Shown here: positions 17,039 to 24,523 of the stretch, one piece after another | Position numbering within the stretch: position 1 is the stretch's first letter | Layout of the letters: every line of letters begins with the position of its first letter | Source of the DNA: Planctomycetota bacterium | GTDB lineage: Bacteria > Planctomycetota > UBA8742 > UBA2392 | Reading direction: 5' to 3' | Length of the DNA stretch: 64,000 nt | NCBI GenBank assembly: GCA_003576915.1 | Contig: QEVF01000010.1 | Coordinates: forward strand, 57,803-121,802 | The notes under the pieces: generated by a model | Seen by the model: the letters and a program-made list of their open reading frames with translations, nothing else | Told to the model about the DNA's origin: nothing | Databases searched by the model: none | Program-made: the position numbers and the translations under genes

Positions 17039-17635
17039 GTGGAAACCACCACACCCATACAGGACACGACGCGCTGGAGAGTCGCCTATCAGGGCGGCCC
17101 CGGCAGCAACTCTGAACGCGCGGGCTTGACCCTGCTGGCCGAGCGGTTCATCGGCTGGCCCTTCGCGAGCTTTGCCGAGGCTGCGGCAAACCTCGCCAGC
17201 GGCCAGGCGGATTGCGCGCTCATTCCCGTTTTCAACTCCACCACCGGCCCGATCCATGAGGCCATCACCGCGGTCAACGCCCACGACTTCGTGGTCCTCG
17301 ACACCCTGACGCTGGCCATCGAGCACTACCTGCTGGGCAATCGCGGCGCAGGGCGGCACACCATCGTGCAAGTGCTGGCCCATCCCCAGGTCGCGGCCCA
17401 ATGCGCGGGTTGGATCCAGTGGCGCGGCTACACACCGGTGCTCGTCGATGACGGAGCCCTCCACGCAGCGGAGCTGCTGGAAAGCGGCCGTCGCGACATC
17501 GCCATCCTCGGGCCCAAGGGCATCGGCGACGCCACGGGGCTGTATTGCCTCGAGGGACCGGTGCAGGATCGCTCCGACAACAAGACGACGTTCAGGCTCC
17601 TGACGCGGAGGGAGCTTTTCGAACCTCGTGCGTGA
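17039..17635 (+). CDS. pheA: Prephenate dehydratase, catalytic domain only
   Basis: Converts prephenate to phenylpyruvate for phenylalanine synthesis. The 198-residue protein begins with the family's AYQGGPGSNSE (residues 15-25) and contains the IPVFNSTTGPIHE block near 60 and the IAILG near 157. The C-terminal T-R-F catalytic signature is present as NKTTF near 183, with Arg replaced by Thr. It stops there, so it lacks the ACT domain that gives feedback inhibition by phenylalanine. Start: GTG at 17039 with GGAG 7 bp upstream. It lies behind the leader and terminator described at 16873-17014 and ahead of the chorismate mutase/DAHP synthase gene, forming a phe operon. Confidence 0.88.
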   Translation: METTTPIQDTTRWRVAYQGGPGSNSERAGLTLLAERFIGWPFASFAEAAANLASGQADCALIPVFNSTTGPIHEAITAVNAHDFVVLDTLTLAIEHYLLGNRGAGRHTIVQVLAHPQVAAQCAGWIQWRGYTPVLVDDGALHAAELLESGRRDIAILGPKGIGDATGLYCLEGPVQDRSDNKTTFRLLTRRELFEPRA

Positions 17636-17714
17636 TTACACGAGCTATCGCCGCCTGCACCCGCTGATGCCCATCAACGGGCCAGAGCCGTTCTGTCCCG
17701 ACTACGGATGCTGA
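17628..17714 (+). CDS. Possible 28-aa peptide between pheA and aroQ/aroF
   Basis: A short GTG-started frame overlapping the last bases of the prephenate dehydratase gene. It encodes a 28-residue peptide with three Tyr and one Phe that ends in CPDYGC. The overlap would allow translational coupling. There is no recognisable family and no clear terminator behind it, only a weak GGCGGC/GCCGCC hairpin at 17721-17735. It may be chance. Confidence 0.2.
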   Translation: MRDYTSYRRLHPLMPINGPEPFCPDYGC

Positions 17715-17753
17715 CCACACCGGCGGCCCTGCCGCCCCGAATGAAGGAAAACC

Positions 17754-18893
17754 ATGTCAACTGCACTTCCCCAGGACTCTGCGCTTGTGCTCGGCACGTT
17801 GCGCGCGTCCATCAACGAGATTGATCAGAGTATTCTCCAACTGCTGGCCCGGCGCGGCGAAGTGGCCCGTGAAGTGGGCCTGGCCAAACGCCTCAGCGGC
17901 CTGCCTCTGTTTGACGCCAAGCGCGAGCACGGACACAAGGACGCCCTCGTGCTTCAAGGCAAGCAACTGGGCCTCCCCGGCCAGGCCGTGCGCGCGCTCT
18001 ATGATGTCCTGGCGCGGCTGGGCGTGGCAGCCCAGTTGCCCCTGAGCCATGAGCCCTCCCGCCCGAGGCTGACCCCGGCCGACAGCGACGAATTCAGATT
18101 GGCGCGGGCGGAGCCGGGGCGGCCGCAAACCCGGGTGCAGGTCGGAGAGGTGGAGTTCGGCAGCGGCATCTTCGAGGTGATTGCCGGACCTTGCGCCGTC
18201 GAAAGTGAGGCTCAGATCGAAGCGGCAGCAGACGTCTGCCGCGCTGCCGGCGTGCGCCTCATGCGCGGCGGCTGCTTCAAGCCCCGCACCAGTCCCCATG
18301 CCTTCCAGGGTCACGGTCTGGCGGCACTGGACTGGCTGGAGCGGGCGGCGCGGCGCCGCGGCATGGCCGTCGTCACGGAGGTGCTTGAACCGGCCGATGC
18401 CGCGCCGGTGGCGGCCAAGGCGGACATGCTCCAGATCGGTGCGCGCAACATGCAGAATGCGCCGCTGCTCCGGGCCTGTGCGCGTACGGGGCGCCCGGTG
18501 CTGCTCAAGCGGGGGGCGGGATCTTCGCTGCGGGAATTGCTGTGCGCCGCCGAGTATCTGCTGGCCGAGGGCAATTCGCAGGTCGTGCTGTGCGAGCGGG
18601 GCATACGCACATTCGAAACCGCGACACGCAACACACTGGATCTCTCGGCGGTGCCGAGCCTGCGCGAGCTGACGCACCTGCCCGTGATTGTGGACCCCAG
18701 CCACGCGGCGGGTCGTGACGAAATCGTCCACGCCCTCTGTCGCGGCGCCTGGGGCGTGGGCTCTGACGGCGTCATCGTCGAGATGCACCCGCGCCGCGAA
18801 GAGGCCCTGAGCGACAAGCGGCAGGCACTGACGCCTCATCAGCTTGCGGAGATAACCGGCGATCTGCAGGGGCAAAGGGTCTGGCAGGCCTGA
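17754..18893 (+). CDS. Bifunctional chorismate mutase / DAHP synthase
   Basis: A fusion of an AroQ-type chorismate mutase (residues about 10-95, with the R-x-x-I-x-x-I-D pattern and LLARRGEVAREVGLAK) to a KDO8P-like DAHP synthase (about 130-370). The second domain shows AGPCAVESE near 142, RGGCFKPRTSP near 173, QIGARNMQN near 227, the KRG near 250, CERGIRTFE near 281 and the metal-site DPSHAAGR near 318. It therefore makes DAHP at the entry of the shikimate pathway and also converts chorismate to prephenate, the substrate of the gene just upstream. Such fusions are known, with the mutase domain acting as the feedback sensor. Co-transcription puts it under the same attenuator. Confidence 0.92.
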   Translation: MSTALPQDSALVLGTLRASINEIDQSILQLLARRGEVAREVGLAKRLSGLPLFDAKREHGHKDALVLQGKQLGLPGQAVRALYDVLARLGVAAQLPLSHEPSRPRLTPADSDEFRLARAEPGRPQTRVQVGEVEFGSGIFEVIAGPCAVESEAQIEAAADVCRAAGVRLMRGGCFKPRTSPHAFQGHGLAALDWLERAARRRGMAVVTEVLEPADAAPVAAKADMLQIGARNMQNAPLLRACARTGRPVLLKRGAGSSLRELLCAAEYLLAEGNSQVVLCERGIRTFETATRNTLDLSAVPSLRELTHLPVIVDPSHAAGRDEIVHALCRGAWGVGSDGVIVEMHPRREEALSDKRQALTPHQLAEITGDLQGQRVWQA

Positions 18894-18929
18894 GTGCCTG
18901 CAAGTCTTGTCCATCCGGACGCAACAACA

Positions 18930-18961
18930 GCCGGGTCTGCCTACAAAAGCAGGCCCGGCTT
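18930..18961 (+). terminator. Terminator of the phe operon
   Basis: An 11 bp stem, GCCGGGTCTGC (18930-18940) with GCAGGCCCGGC (18949-18959), one G-T pair and an 8 nt loop, ending in a weak T tail. It lies 36 bp after the chorismate mutase/DAHP synthase stop. Confidence 0.55.
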
Positions 18962-19028
18962 GGCATCGCTGGTGCGTTTACAGGGCGGCAGGGACGGGTA
19001 GCATCAACAGGAAGTCGGTGGCGCGGCC

Positions 19029-21482
19029 ATGAGCGAAGAGTTTCTTGAGAAGTCGCCGGGTGAAAGGGAGCGCGAGCGCTTTCAGCGCGACCCCGTATCG
19101 CCCACGGTGAACACGGTTTACCTGAGGGTGCGGAGCGACCAGGTCAAGGGCATCCTGGGCAGCAAGTATGCCGTGCCGCAGGGTTTCATGGGTCTGGTGA
19201 AGGACGCAGCCGGCAAGGGCAAGCTGCTGTTTCCCGGAGAAGAGGCCACGGGGGACTTCACGCTGCACCTGCTGCGGGACCGCGACGTGCGCATGCCGTT
19301 CACGGTGCTGCGCGCGCGCAGCAAGGATGGTTTTGACGCCAGCGTGAGTTTTGAGCTGGCCGTCACCCCGAACCTGACGCAGCGCGAGAGCATCGACGCT
19401 TTCATCGAGAGAAGCGCGCAGACGCGGCGGCACATGGACTGGCCGCTGCTCAAGGGCGAGATCCAGCCGGTGATCAGCGGCGCGGTTCTGGACGCGGTGA
19501 AAGAGAAACCTGCCACGGAACTTTCAGCGGCCGGCGCCTTTGAGTCTCTGCGCGAGGATGTAATCCGTCGCGCGGAGAGCGCGCTGTCACGCCTGGGGTT
19601 GGGCCTTGTCCAGTTGGAGGCCGGCAAGATCCGCAATGAGGGTTTTGAGGCCCAGCAGGCCGAGTTGACGGCGCTGGCCCAGCAGGCTGAGAAGGTCCGC
19701 GCTGAACAGCAGGTTCAGGCCGCCATTCTCAAGGACCAGATGGGCGAAGAGCTCTCGCGCAAGGAGCTGGAGGACTTTCTCGCGGGGGCCCGCGAAGAGG
19801 GGATGATCAAGCAGCACGAACTTGCCAAGGCCCGCATTGAACGAGAAGCCGAACTTGACCAGTTGCAGATGGAGTACAAGAAGCAGCGCCACAGTCTTGA
19901 GGCCACCCTCAAGAAGCTGGTCATCGAGAAGGGGCTGGAGCTGGACGAGTTGATGCTCGAAAAGCACGTGGCGGTGGTGAAGAAGCTTCGAGAGCAGCTC
20001 AATGAAGATGACGACCGCATTGCCGTCTACATCAATCTGCTGACGGACGAAAAGCTCAAGGCCGAGTTGATTCACCGCCTGATTCAGAAATCGATGTCGG
20101 CCGAGCAGCTCAAGGCCCTGGCCGAGCTGGAGGCCGCCAAGGCGCGCCAGAGTGAAGTCAAAGTCAGTCAGCCCAACATCGAACCCATCAGGGAAGCGGC
20201 CACGGAGGTCAATGCGGGCCAGAGTGTGAAGCTGGCGCCTACCGAGCAGGTGGTCCGGCGCGAGGCGCCCGTGGAGGCCGAGACGGCCGCGCCGGTGACG
20301 GAGCGCATCGAGGCGCAGGGCACGGCCCTGACGGAGAACGTTCCCGTAGTGGAGAGCGTCGACCATGCCGAGGTGGAGGAAGTCGATGTGCCGGATGAAA
20401 CCGCCACCCAGCGCGTCGAACAGGGTGAATCGGGCGTGGATGCCCTGTGCCTGGTGGCCAGCGGGCGGCGCGTCTACGCCATGGACCCGTTGAGGCAGAA
20501 GTCGCTGGAAGACCTGCCTCTGGACCTCAACTTTGACCCGGGGCGCCTGGGCTCATTGCGGAGCGTGCGCATGGGCGGCGAGGGGCGCGACCGGCTCTGC
20601 CTCGCCGGCGCCAGAAACGGCGTCTACACCATGCTGCTGGCCCACCGCAAAGCGGCCCGAGAGTACCCCATCGGCAGCAATGTGGAGGCGCGCACAGGGG
20701 TCAATGCCGCGGTGCTTTACAGGAATTTCATCTACGCGACTCACAGTGAGTTCGGGCTGCTGCGCTGGCCCCTGCTGCAGCCCTACAGCCCGGCGGTTCA
20801 CGTCATGCCGGACCTGACTTCCCGCTTTTCGACCACCCGGGGCCTGACGCTCTTCGACGAGCGCCTGCTGTTTGCCAACGGCCCCACGGTGCTGCTGCTG
20901 GAGCAGGGTTTGGCGCACGGCGCGGCGCTGCGTGTTGCGGCGCGCTATCCGGGGACGCGCCATGAAGTGACGGCCCTGGCCCACGACGGCCAGTATGTGC
21001 TGGTGGCCGACGCTGCGGGAGACGTTTACGTCTGGGAACCGCGACAGGGAACGCCGCCGCTGCTGGCCTTCAGGGCCGGAAAGGCTGTGGGTGAACTGGC
21101 GGCCACCACGCTCTCAGGCGACCGCAAGTGCCTGCTGGTCGCCCTCAAGTCCACCGTCATGCCCATGCTCTTTCAGGACGGCAGCACCGCTCGGGAGTTC
21201 ATCGCGCCGGAGCCCATCCGCTCCTGCGACGTGCTCGAAGGCGTGGTGGTGGGCCTTTCACGAGACCGCATGCGCGTGTTTGCCTGGCGTGAGAACCGGC
21301 CCGAGTGGCCCCAGTGGCAATTCCAGTTCACCGAGCCTGTGCTTGACCTGCGCCTGGTGACGCCGCGCGAGATCGCCGCGGGCAACTCCAGCCGCCAGCC
21401 GGCGGTGCAGCCCGGCCATGAATCGTCTGCGGACAGCCAGGCGCAGCGCCACAAACCGCTGCAGCGACCGCCGTCCTACTGA
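19029..21482 (+). CDS. SPFH-like / coiled-coil / beta-propeller fusion protein
   Basis: An 817-residue protein I cannot place in a single family. Residues about 1-210 look like an SPFH (band 7) module: a beta-rich part with VLRARSKDGFDASVSFELAV near 94-113, followed by helices. Residues about 205-370 are a long charged coiled coil (QQAEKVRAEQQVQAAIL and onward). A low-complexity linker (370-450, rich in Glu, Val, Thr) leads to a C-terminal part (450-780) with repeated short beta blades such as ALAHDGQYVLVADAAGDVYVWEP, typical of propellers. There is no signal peptide or obvious membrane span. It may build a large cytoplasmic ring or scaffold, which is inference. Confidence 0.65.
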   Translation: MSEEFLEKSPGERERERFQRDPVSPTVNTVYLRVRSDQVKGILGSKYAVPQGFMGLVKDAAGKGKLLFPGEEATGDFTLHLLRDRDVRMPFTVLRARSKDGFDASVSFELAVTPNLTQRESIDAFIERSAQTRRHMDWPLLKGEIQPVISGAVLDAVKEKPATELSAAGAFESLREDVIRRAESALSRLGLGLVQLEAGKIRNEGFEAQQAELTALAQQAEKVRAEQQVQAAILKDQMGEELSRKELEDFLAGAREEGMIKQHELAKARIEREAELDQLQMEYKKQRHSLEATLKKLVIEKGLELDELMLEKHVAVVKKLREQLNEDDDRIAVYINLLTDEKLKAELIHRLIQKSMSAEQLKALAELEAAKARQSEVKVSQPNIEPIREAATEVNAGQSVKLAPTEQVVRREAPVEAETAAPVTERIEAQGTALTENVPVVESVDHAEVEEVDVPDETATQRVEQGESGVDALCLVASGRRVYAMDPLRQKSLEDLPLDLNFDPGRLGSLRSVRMGGEGRDRLCLAGARNGVYTMLLAHRKAAREYPIGSNVEARTGVNAAVLYRNFIYATHSEFGLLRWPLLQPYSPAVHVMPDLTSRFSTTRGLTLFDERLLFANGPTVLLLEQGLAHGAALRVAARYPGTRHEVTALAHDGQYVLVADAAGDVYVWEPRQGTPPLLAFRAGKAVGELAATTLSGDRKCLLVALKSTVMPMLFQDGSTAREFIAPEPIRSCDVLEGVVVGLSRDRMRVFAWRENRPEWPQWQFQFTEPVLDLRLVTPREIAAGNSSRQPAVQPGHESSADSQAQRHKPLQRPPSY

Positions 21483-21508
21483 TTTATTGTTCCAGTCAAG
21501 GATTGCCC

Positions 21509-22684
21509 ATGAAGACCGGACTCTCGTTCCTGGTGGCTTTGAGTGTGTTGTTCGGCGCCGCCCTGGCCTGGCCGCGGCAGGCGGCCCACACCCAGGAGGC
21601 TCCAGCCCCCCAGCGCAAGCTTTCCAGCCAGGTGACGGAACTCAAGCCGGGCGTCGCCTTCGATGTCACCGTCAAGCAGAGCGAAAGCTACCTGCGGGCC
21701 TTTTCGATCAAGGTTCCGCCTTCGGCCAAGAGCCTTCATGTCGCAGTGGAGGAGGCGACGGCAGACATCGATCTGATTCTGTGCCTGGGCAAACAGCCGG
21801 CCACCCTGGACGAACTGGAAGAACAGGCCGAACACATCTCCTCGACGGCACGCTTCAATGAAGTGCTGACCCTGGACAAGGATACCGAGCCCAAGCTCAA
21901 GGCAGGCACCTACTTCATCTACGCCGGTAGCCTCCAGGCCGAAGTCGAGGAGGAGATCACGTTCCGCATCACGGCCTCGCTGGATGCCGCGCCGCCACGC
22001 GTCGAGCGCAAGCGCCCGCCGTACCGTGTTCACCAGCCTGAAGGTCTTCAGCGCGCGATTGACGCCAGTGTGCGGCTGGACAGTGAGGTCAGTACGGGCA
22101 GCGCCACGGTCGTCACGCCTACGGGCCTGCTGCTGACCTGCTATCATGTGCTGGAGTCAGAAGGCGGCGGCTACCTGCAGAAGGGCGTTTATGTGTCGTT
22201 CACGCAAGACCCGCGGCGTGACCCTGTGCAGAGCCATCTGGCTGAAACCGTGCACGTGGACAAGTCCCTTGACCTGGCGCTTCTGCGAATCGTCAGCGAC
22301 CTCGACGGCAACCCCGTCAGGCAGCCCGCCTTTGCCTGGGCACCTCTGGGCAACCCCGCTGATCTGATGCTGGACGACGACATCCGCTGCCTGGGCTACC
22401 CCGGCATTGGCGGCTCGCGCAGCATCTACGGCATCACGCTGTCGCGCGGCATCGTCGCGGGCTTCCTTGAGCGAAGGGGGCAGGTGCAGTTCATCAAGAC
22501 GGACGCTCTTATCAGCGCCGGAAACAGCGGCGGCGGTGCCTTCAACAGCAAATTTGAGCTCATAGGAGTGCCGACGGAGTCGATGCACGCCGATGAAACC
22601 ATGGAGTCTCTGGGCTATCTAAGGCCCGTGAGTGCCCTGCCGGAAAAGTGGCGCAAGCTGATTTACGAGGAGTACCCGAAGTAA
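21509..22684 (+). CDS. Secreted trypsin-like serine protease with N-terminal PPC-like domain
   Basis: A 391-residue exported protease. A signal peptide (residues 1-20 or so) is followed by a beta domain (about 40-155) resembling bacterial pre-peptidase domains, and then a chymotrypsin-fold protease domain. The triad is visible: His213 in LTCYHV, Asp255 in KSLDLALL, Ser340 in SAGNSGGGAF. There is no PDZ domain after it, unlike DegP/HtrA. Only the ATG at 21509 gives a clean signal peptide; a TTG two codons upstream is not needed. It likely acts in the periplasm on unfolded or specific proteins. It follows the SPFH-propeller gene by 26 bp and may be co-transcribed. Confidence 0.85.
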   Translation: MKTGLSFLVALSVLFGAALAWPRQAAHTQEAPAPQRKLSSQVTELKPGVAFDVTVKQSESYLRAFSIKVPPSAKSLHVAVEEATADIDLILCLGKQPATLDELEEQAEHISSTARFNEVLTLDKDTEPKLKAGTYFIYAGSLQAEVEEEITFRITASLDAAPPRVERKRPPYRVHQPEGLQRAIDASVRLDSEVSTGSATVVTPTGLLLTCYHVLESEGGGYLQKGVYVSFTQDPRRDPVQSHLAETVHVDKSLDLALLRIVSDLDGNPVRQPAFAWAPLGNPADLMLDDDIRCLGYPGIGGSRSIYGITLSRGIVAGFLERRGQVQFIKTDALISAGNSGGGAFNSKFELIGVPTESMHADETMESLGYLRPVSALPEKWRKLIYEEYPK

Positions 22685-22687
22685 ATC

Positions 22688-22717
22688 CCGACAGCATGGG
22701 CTGTCATGTAGTACAAT
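22688..22717 (+). promoter_or_regulatory. Promoter of the candidate ncRNA
   Basis: CCGACA (22688-22693), an 18 bp spacer and TACAAT (22712-22717, five of six matches). The start site would be near 22724. No ORF with a ribosome-binding site follows. Confidence 0.5.
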
Positions 22718-22723
22718 CTGTTG

Positions 22724-22938
22724 GGCGACCAGCGCAGCGTATCGCGGTTGGCTGCGCCCAGCGGAGAGCGACCTGGTGTTGGAAGGGAGGCGCGCGGCAT
22801 ACGCCTCCACACGCGGCCCGAAGTTCCGCAAGACCTGCGCGAATGATCGCCCAGGCCGCAAGCACTGAAGGTAACGGACGCTTACTCGACGCTCGGCACA
22901 GCCAACCGCCGCCTCCTCTCGGGAGGCGGTTTGGTTTT
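22724..22938 (+). ncRNA. Candidate structured non-coding RNA of about 215 nt
   Basis: Bounded by a good promoter and a terminator. The 5' segment GCGGTTGGCTG (22744-22754) pairs perfectly over 11 bp with CAGCCAACCGC (22899-22909), closing the molecule. Inside is a hairpin GGAGGCG/CGCCTCC (22786-22792 with 22802-22808). A competing hairpin, GCGCAGC/GCTGCGC (22732-22738 with 22751-22757), would break the closing helix, so two folds are possible. The terminator stem CCGCCTCC/GGAGGCGG (22909-22916 with 22922-22929) is followed by TTTGGTTTT. I do not recognise a known family. 6S RNA has a similar rod shape and size, but no conserved sequence settles it; tmRNA, RNase P and SRP RNA do not fit. A short coding RNA is the alternative. 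Confidence 0.5.
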
Positions 22939-23157
22939 GAGGCCGCGCCGCCCTGCTTTTTCATGGTCTTAGAGGGGGCTCCACTGATACCGGAATTCGG
23001 CACCCTGCCTGCCGCGTTATGATTTATTCGCACCCGTTATCGTCGCTTTGGGCGCCTTTTGCCTATTTGGGCGCACATGGCGCTACCCGCCAGAGCCTGA
23101 TCCGGTTGCAGCGTTAGCCATTGAAAACTGACATCTGAAATCTGATAAGTGCCCGCC
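22939..23157. other. Gene-free stretch before the E1-beta gene
   Basis: About 220 bp with AT-richer patches (TTATGATTTATT near 23019) than the surroundings. It probably holds the promoter of the gene at 23158, but I see no clear -35/-10 pair. Overlapping frames on both strands here lack ribosome-binding sites and protein-like composition. Confidence 0.4.
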
Positions 23158-24135
23158 ATGGCAGCCATCACCTACGTTGAAGCCATCACCCAGGGATTGC
23201 GCGAGGAAATGGCTCGCGACGCTGACGTCTTCTGTCTGGGGCAGGATATCGGTGTCTACGGCGGCGCTTTCGGCGTCACCAAGGGCCTCATCGACGAGTT
23301 CGGCAAGGACCGTGTCTGGGAGACTCCCCTTTCCGAGTCCGCCATCATCGGCAATGCCATAGGCGCAGCGATCTACGGCTTGCGCCCCGTGGCTGAAATG
23401 CAGTTCGCGGACTTCGTTGCCTGCGGCTTCAACCAGTTGGTAAACAACGCGGCCAAGCTGCATTACCGCTGGGGTCCCAAAGTGCCGCTGGTGGTGCGCC
23501 TGCCCTGGGGCGGCGGGGTGAGTGGCGGCCCCTTCCACAGTCAGTGCATGGAGGCCTGGTTTCTCAATGTGCCCGGGCTCAAGCTGGTGTGTCCTGCCAC
23601 GCCGCGCGACGCCAAGGCCCTGATCAAGAGCGCCATCCGCGACGACAACCCGGTGTTGTACTTCGAACACAAACACCTCTACCGCGACCCCAAGCTGCGC
23701 GAAGAGGTGGGTGAGGTCGAACCCCTTGAAATCGGCAGGGCCCGTGTTGCCCGCGAGGGCCGGCACGTTTCCGTCGTCACCTTCGGGGCGATGGTGCACA
23801 AGGCGCTGCACGCTGCCGATGACCTCGCCAGGGAAGGCATCGAAGTCGAAGTCCTCGACCTTCGTTCCCTGCGGCCCTACGACACGGAGGCCATCAAGGC
23901 CACCGTGCAGAAAACCTGCCGGGTGCTGGTGCTCAACGAGGCTACGCTCATGGGCAGCGTCGCGGGTGAGTTTGCCTCCTTTATCTCGGAGCATTGCTTT
24001 GAGTTCCTTGATGCGCCGGTCATGCGCATGGGAGCGCTTGAAACACCGATTCCCTACGCGCCGGAACTTGAGCAGGTGATGCTGCCCAGCCATGAAAAAA
24101 TCCTTTCGGCGCTGCGCGGACTCGCACGGTATTGA
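23158..24135 (+). CDS. 2-oxoacid dehydrogenase E1 component, beta subunit
   Basis: Pyrimidine-domain half of a heterotetrameric E1 (pyruvate, acetoin or branched-chain 2-oxoacid dehydrogenase). The 325-residue protein is full length for the family, with GQDIGVYGGAFGVT near residue 29, the E-SAIIGNAIGAA segment near 60, PVAEMQFADF near 78 and a C-terminal RMGALETPIPYAPELE. The ATG at 23158 starts MAAITYVEAI, as expected for the family; a GTG three codons upstream is less likely. Its E1-alpha partner and the E2 are not in the window, so the substrate cannot be assigned. lpdA, 12 kb upstream, could serve as E3. Confidence 0.88.
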   Translation: MAAITYVEAITQGLREEMARDADVFCLGQDIGVYGGAFGVTKGLIDEFGKDRVWETPLSESAIIGNAIGAAIYGLRPVAEMQFADFVACGFNQLVNNAAKLHYRWGPKVPLVVRLPWGGGVSGGPFHSQCMEAWFLNVPGLKLVCPATPRDAKALIKSAIRDDNPVLYFEHKHLYRDPKLREEVGEVEPLEIGRARVAREGRHVSVVTFGAMVHKALHAADDLAREGIEVEVLDLRSLRPYDTEAIKATVQKTCRVLVLNEATLMGSVAGEFASFISEHCFEFLDAPVMRMGALETPIPYAPELEQVMLPSHEKILSALRGLARY

Positions 24136-24152
24136 CCCCTGTCGGTGAGGCC

Positions 24153-24515
24153 ATGGCCTCCATCATCGTCATCACCAATGCCCAGCCCCAGCACTTGCGC
24201 GATGCCGCGCTCCATGTGGCCCAATCCACGAGTTACACCATCACGCCGCTGGCGGAGTGGTCCTTTGGCGCCACCCAGGGCAGCCTGGCCCTGAGCATCC
24301 TGTTTGGCGCGTTTGTGGCCTATTGCGACTTCAAGCTGCATGTGAGTTCGCCCGGCGACGGCACGACCTACCTGACGCTTGAGCGCAACACCCCCTGGTG
24401 GACGGGTGTCATCGGGGTGAACCGCGTCAAGCGCCGCGCCGACGAGTTGGTCAACGCCATCTGTTCGGTGCTGGGATCGCAGGGCGTGTCGATTTTTCAT
24501 CGGCGGGATGCCTGA
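24153..24515 (+). CDS. Hypothetical protein, 120 aa
   Basis: I do not recognise this protein. It starts 17 bp after the E1-beta stop, with a GGTGAGG ribosome-binding site, so co-transcription is likely. The sequence alternates short beta-type stretches (ASIIVITNAQ, YTITPLAEWSFG, FKLHVSSPGDGTTYLTLER) with an amphipathic segment LALSILFGAFVAYCDF near residue 46. It looks like a compact soluble alpha/beta domain. It converges on the ChaN-like gene with 8 bp between the stops. Confidence 0.6.
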   Translation: MASIIVITNAQPQHLRDAALHVAQSTSYTITPLAEWSFGATQGSLALSILFGAFVAYCDFKLHVSSPGDGTTYLTLERNTPWWTGVIGVNRVKRRADELVNAICSVLGSQGVSIFHRRDA

Positions 24516-24523
24516 TCCCGGTG

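Noticed and set aside
22648..23033. Overlapping ORFs on both strands (22648-23022 plus and 22704-23033 minus)
   Set aside because: No ribosome-binding site, skewed composition, and they cross the ncRNA terminator. The non-coding explanation fits better.
23158..24135. Pairing of the E1-beta gene with the transketolase N-terminal gene as one enzyme
   Set aside because: The E1-beta protein has the family features of 2-oxoacid dehydrogenases, not of transketolase C-terminal subunits, and the genes are 20 kb apart.
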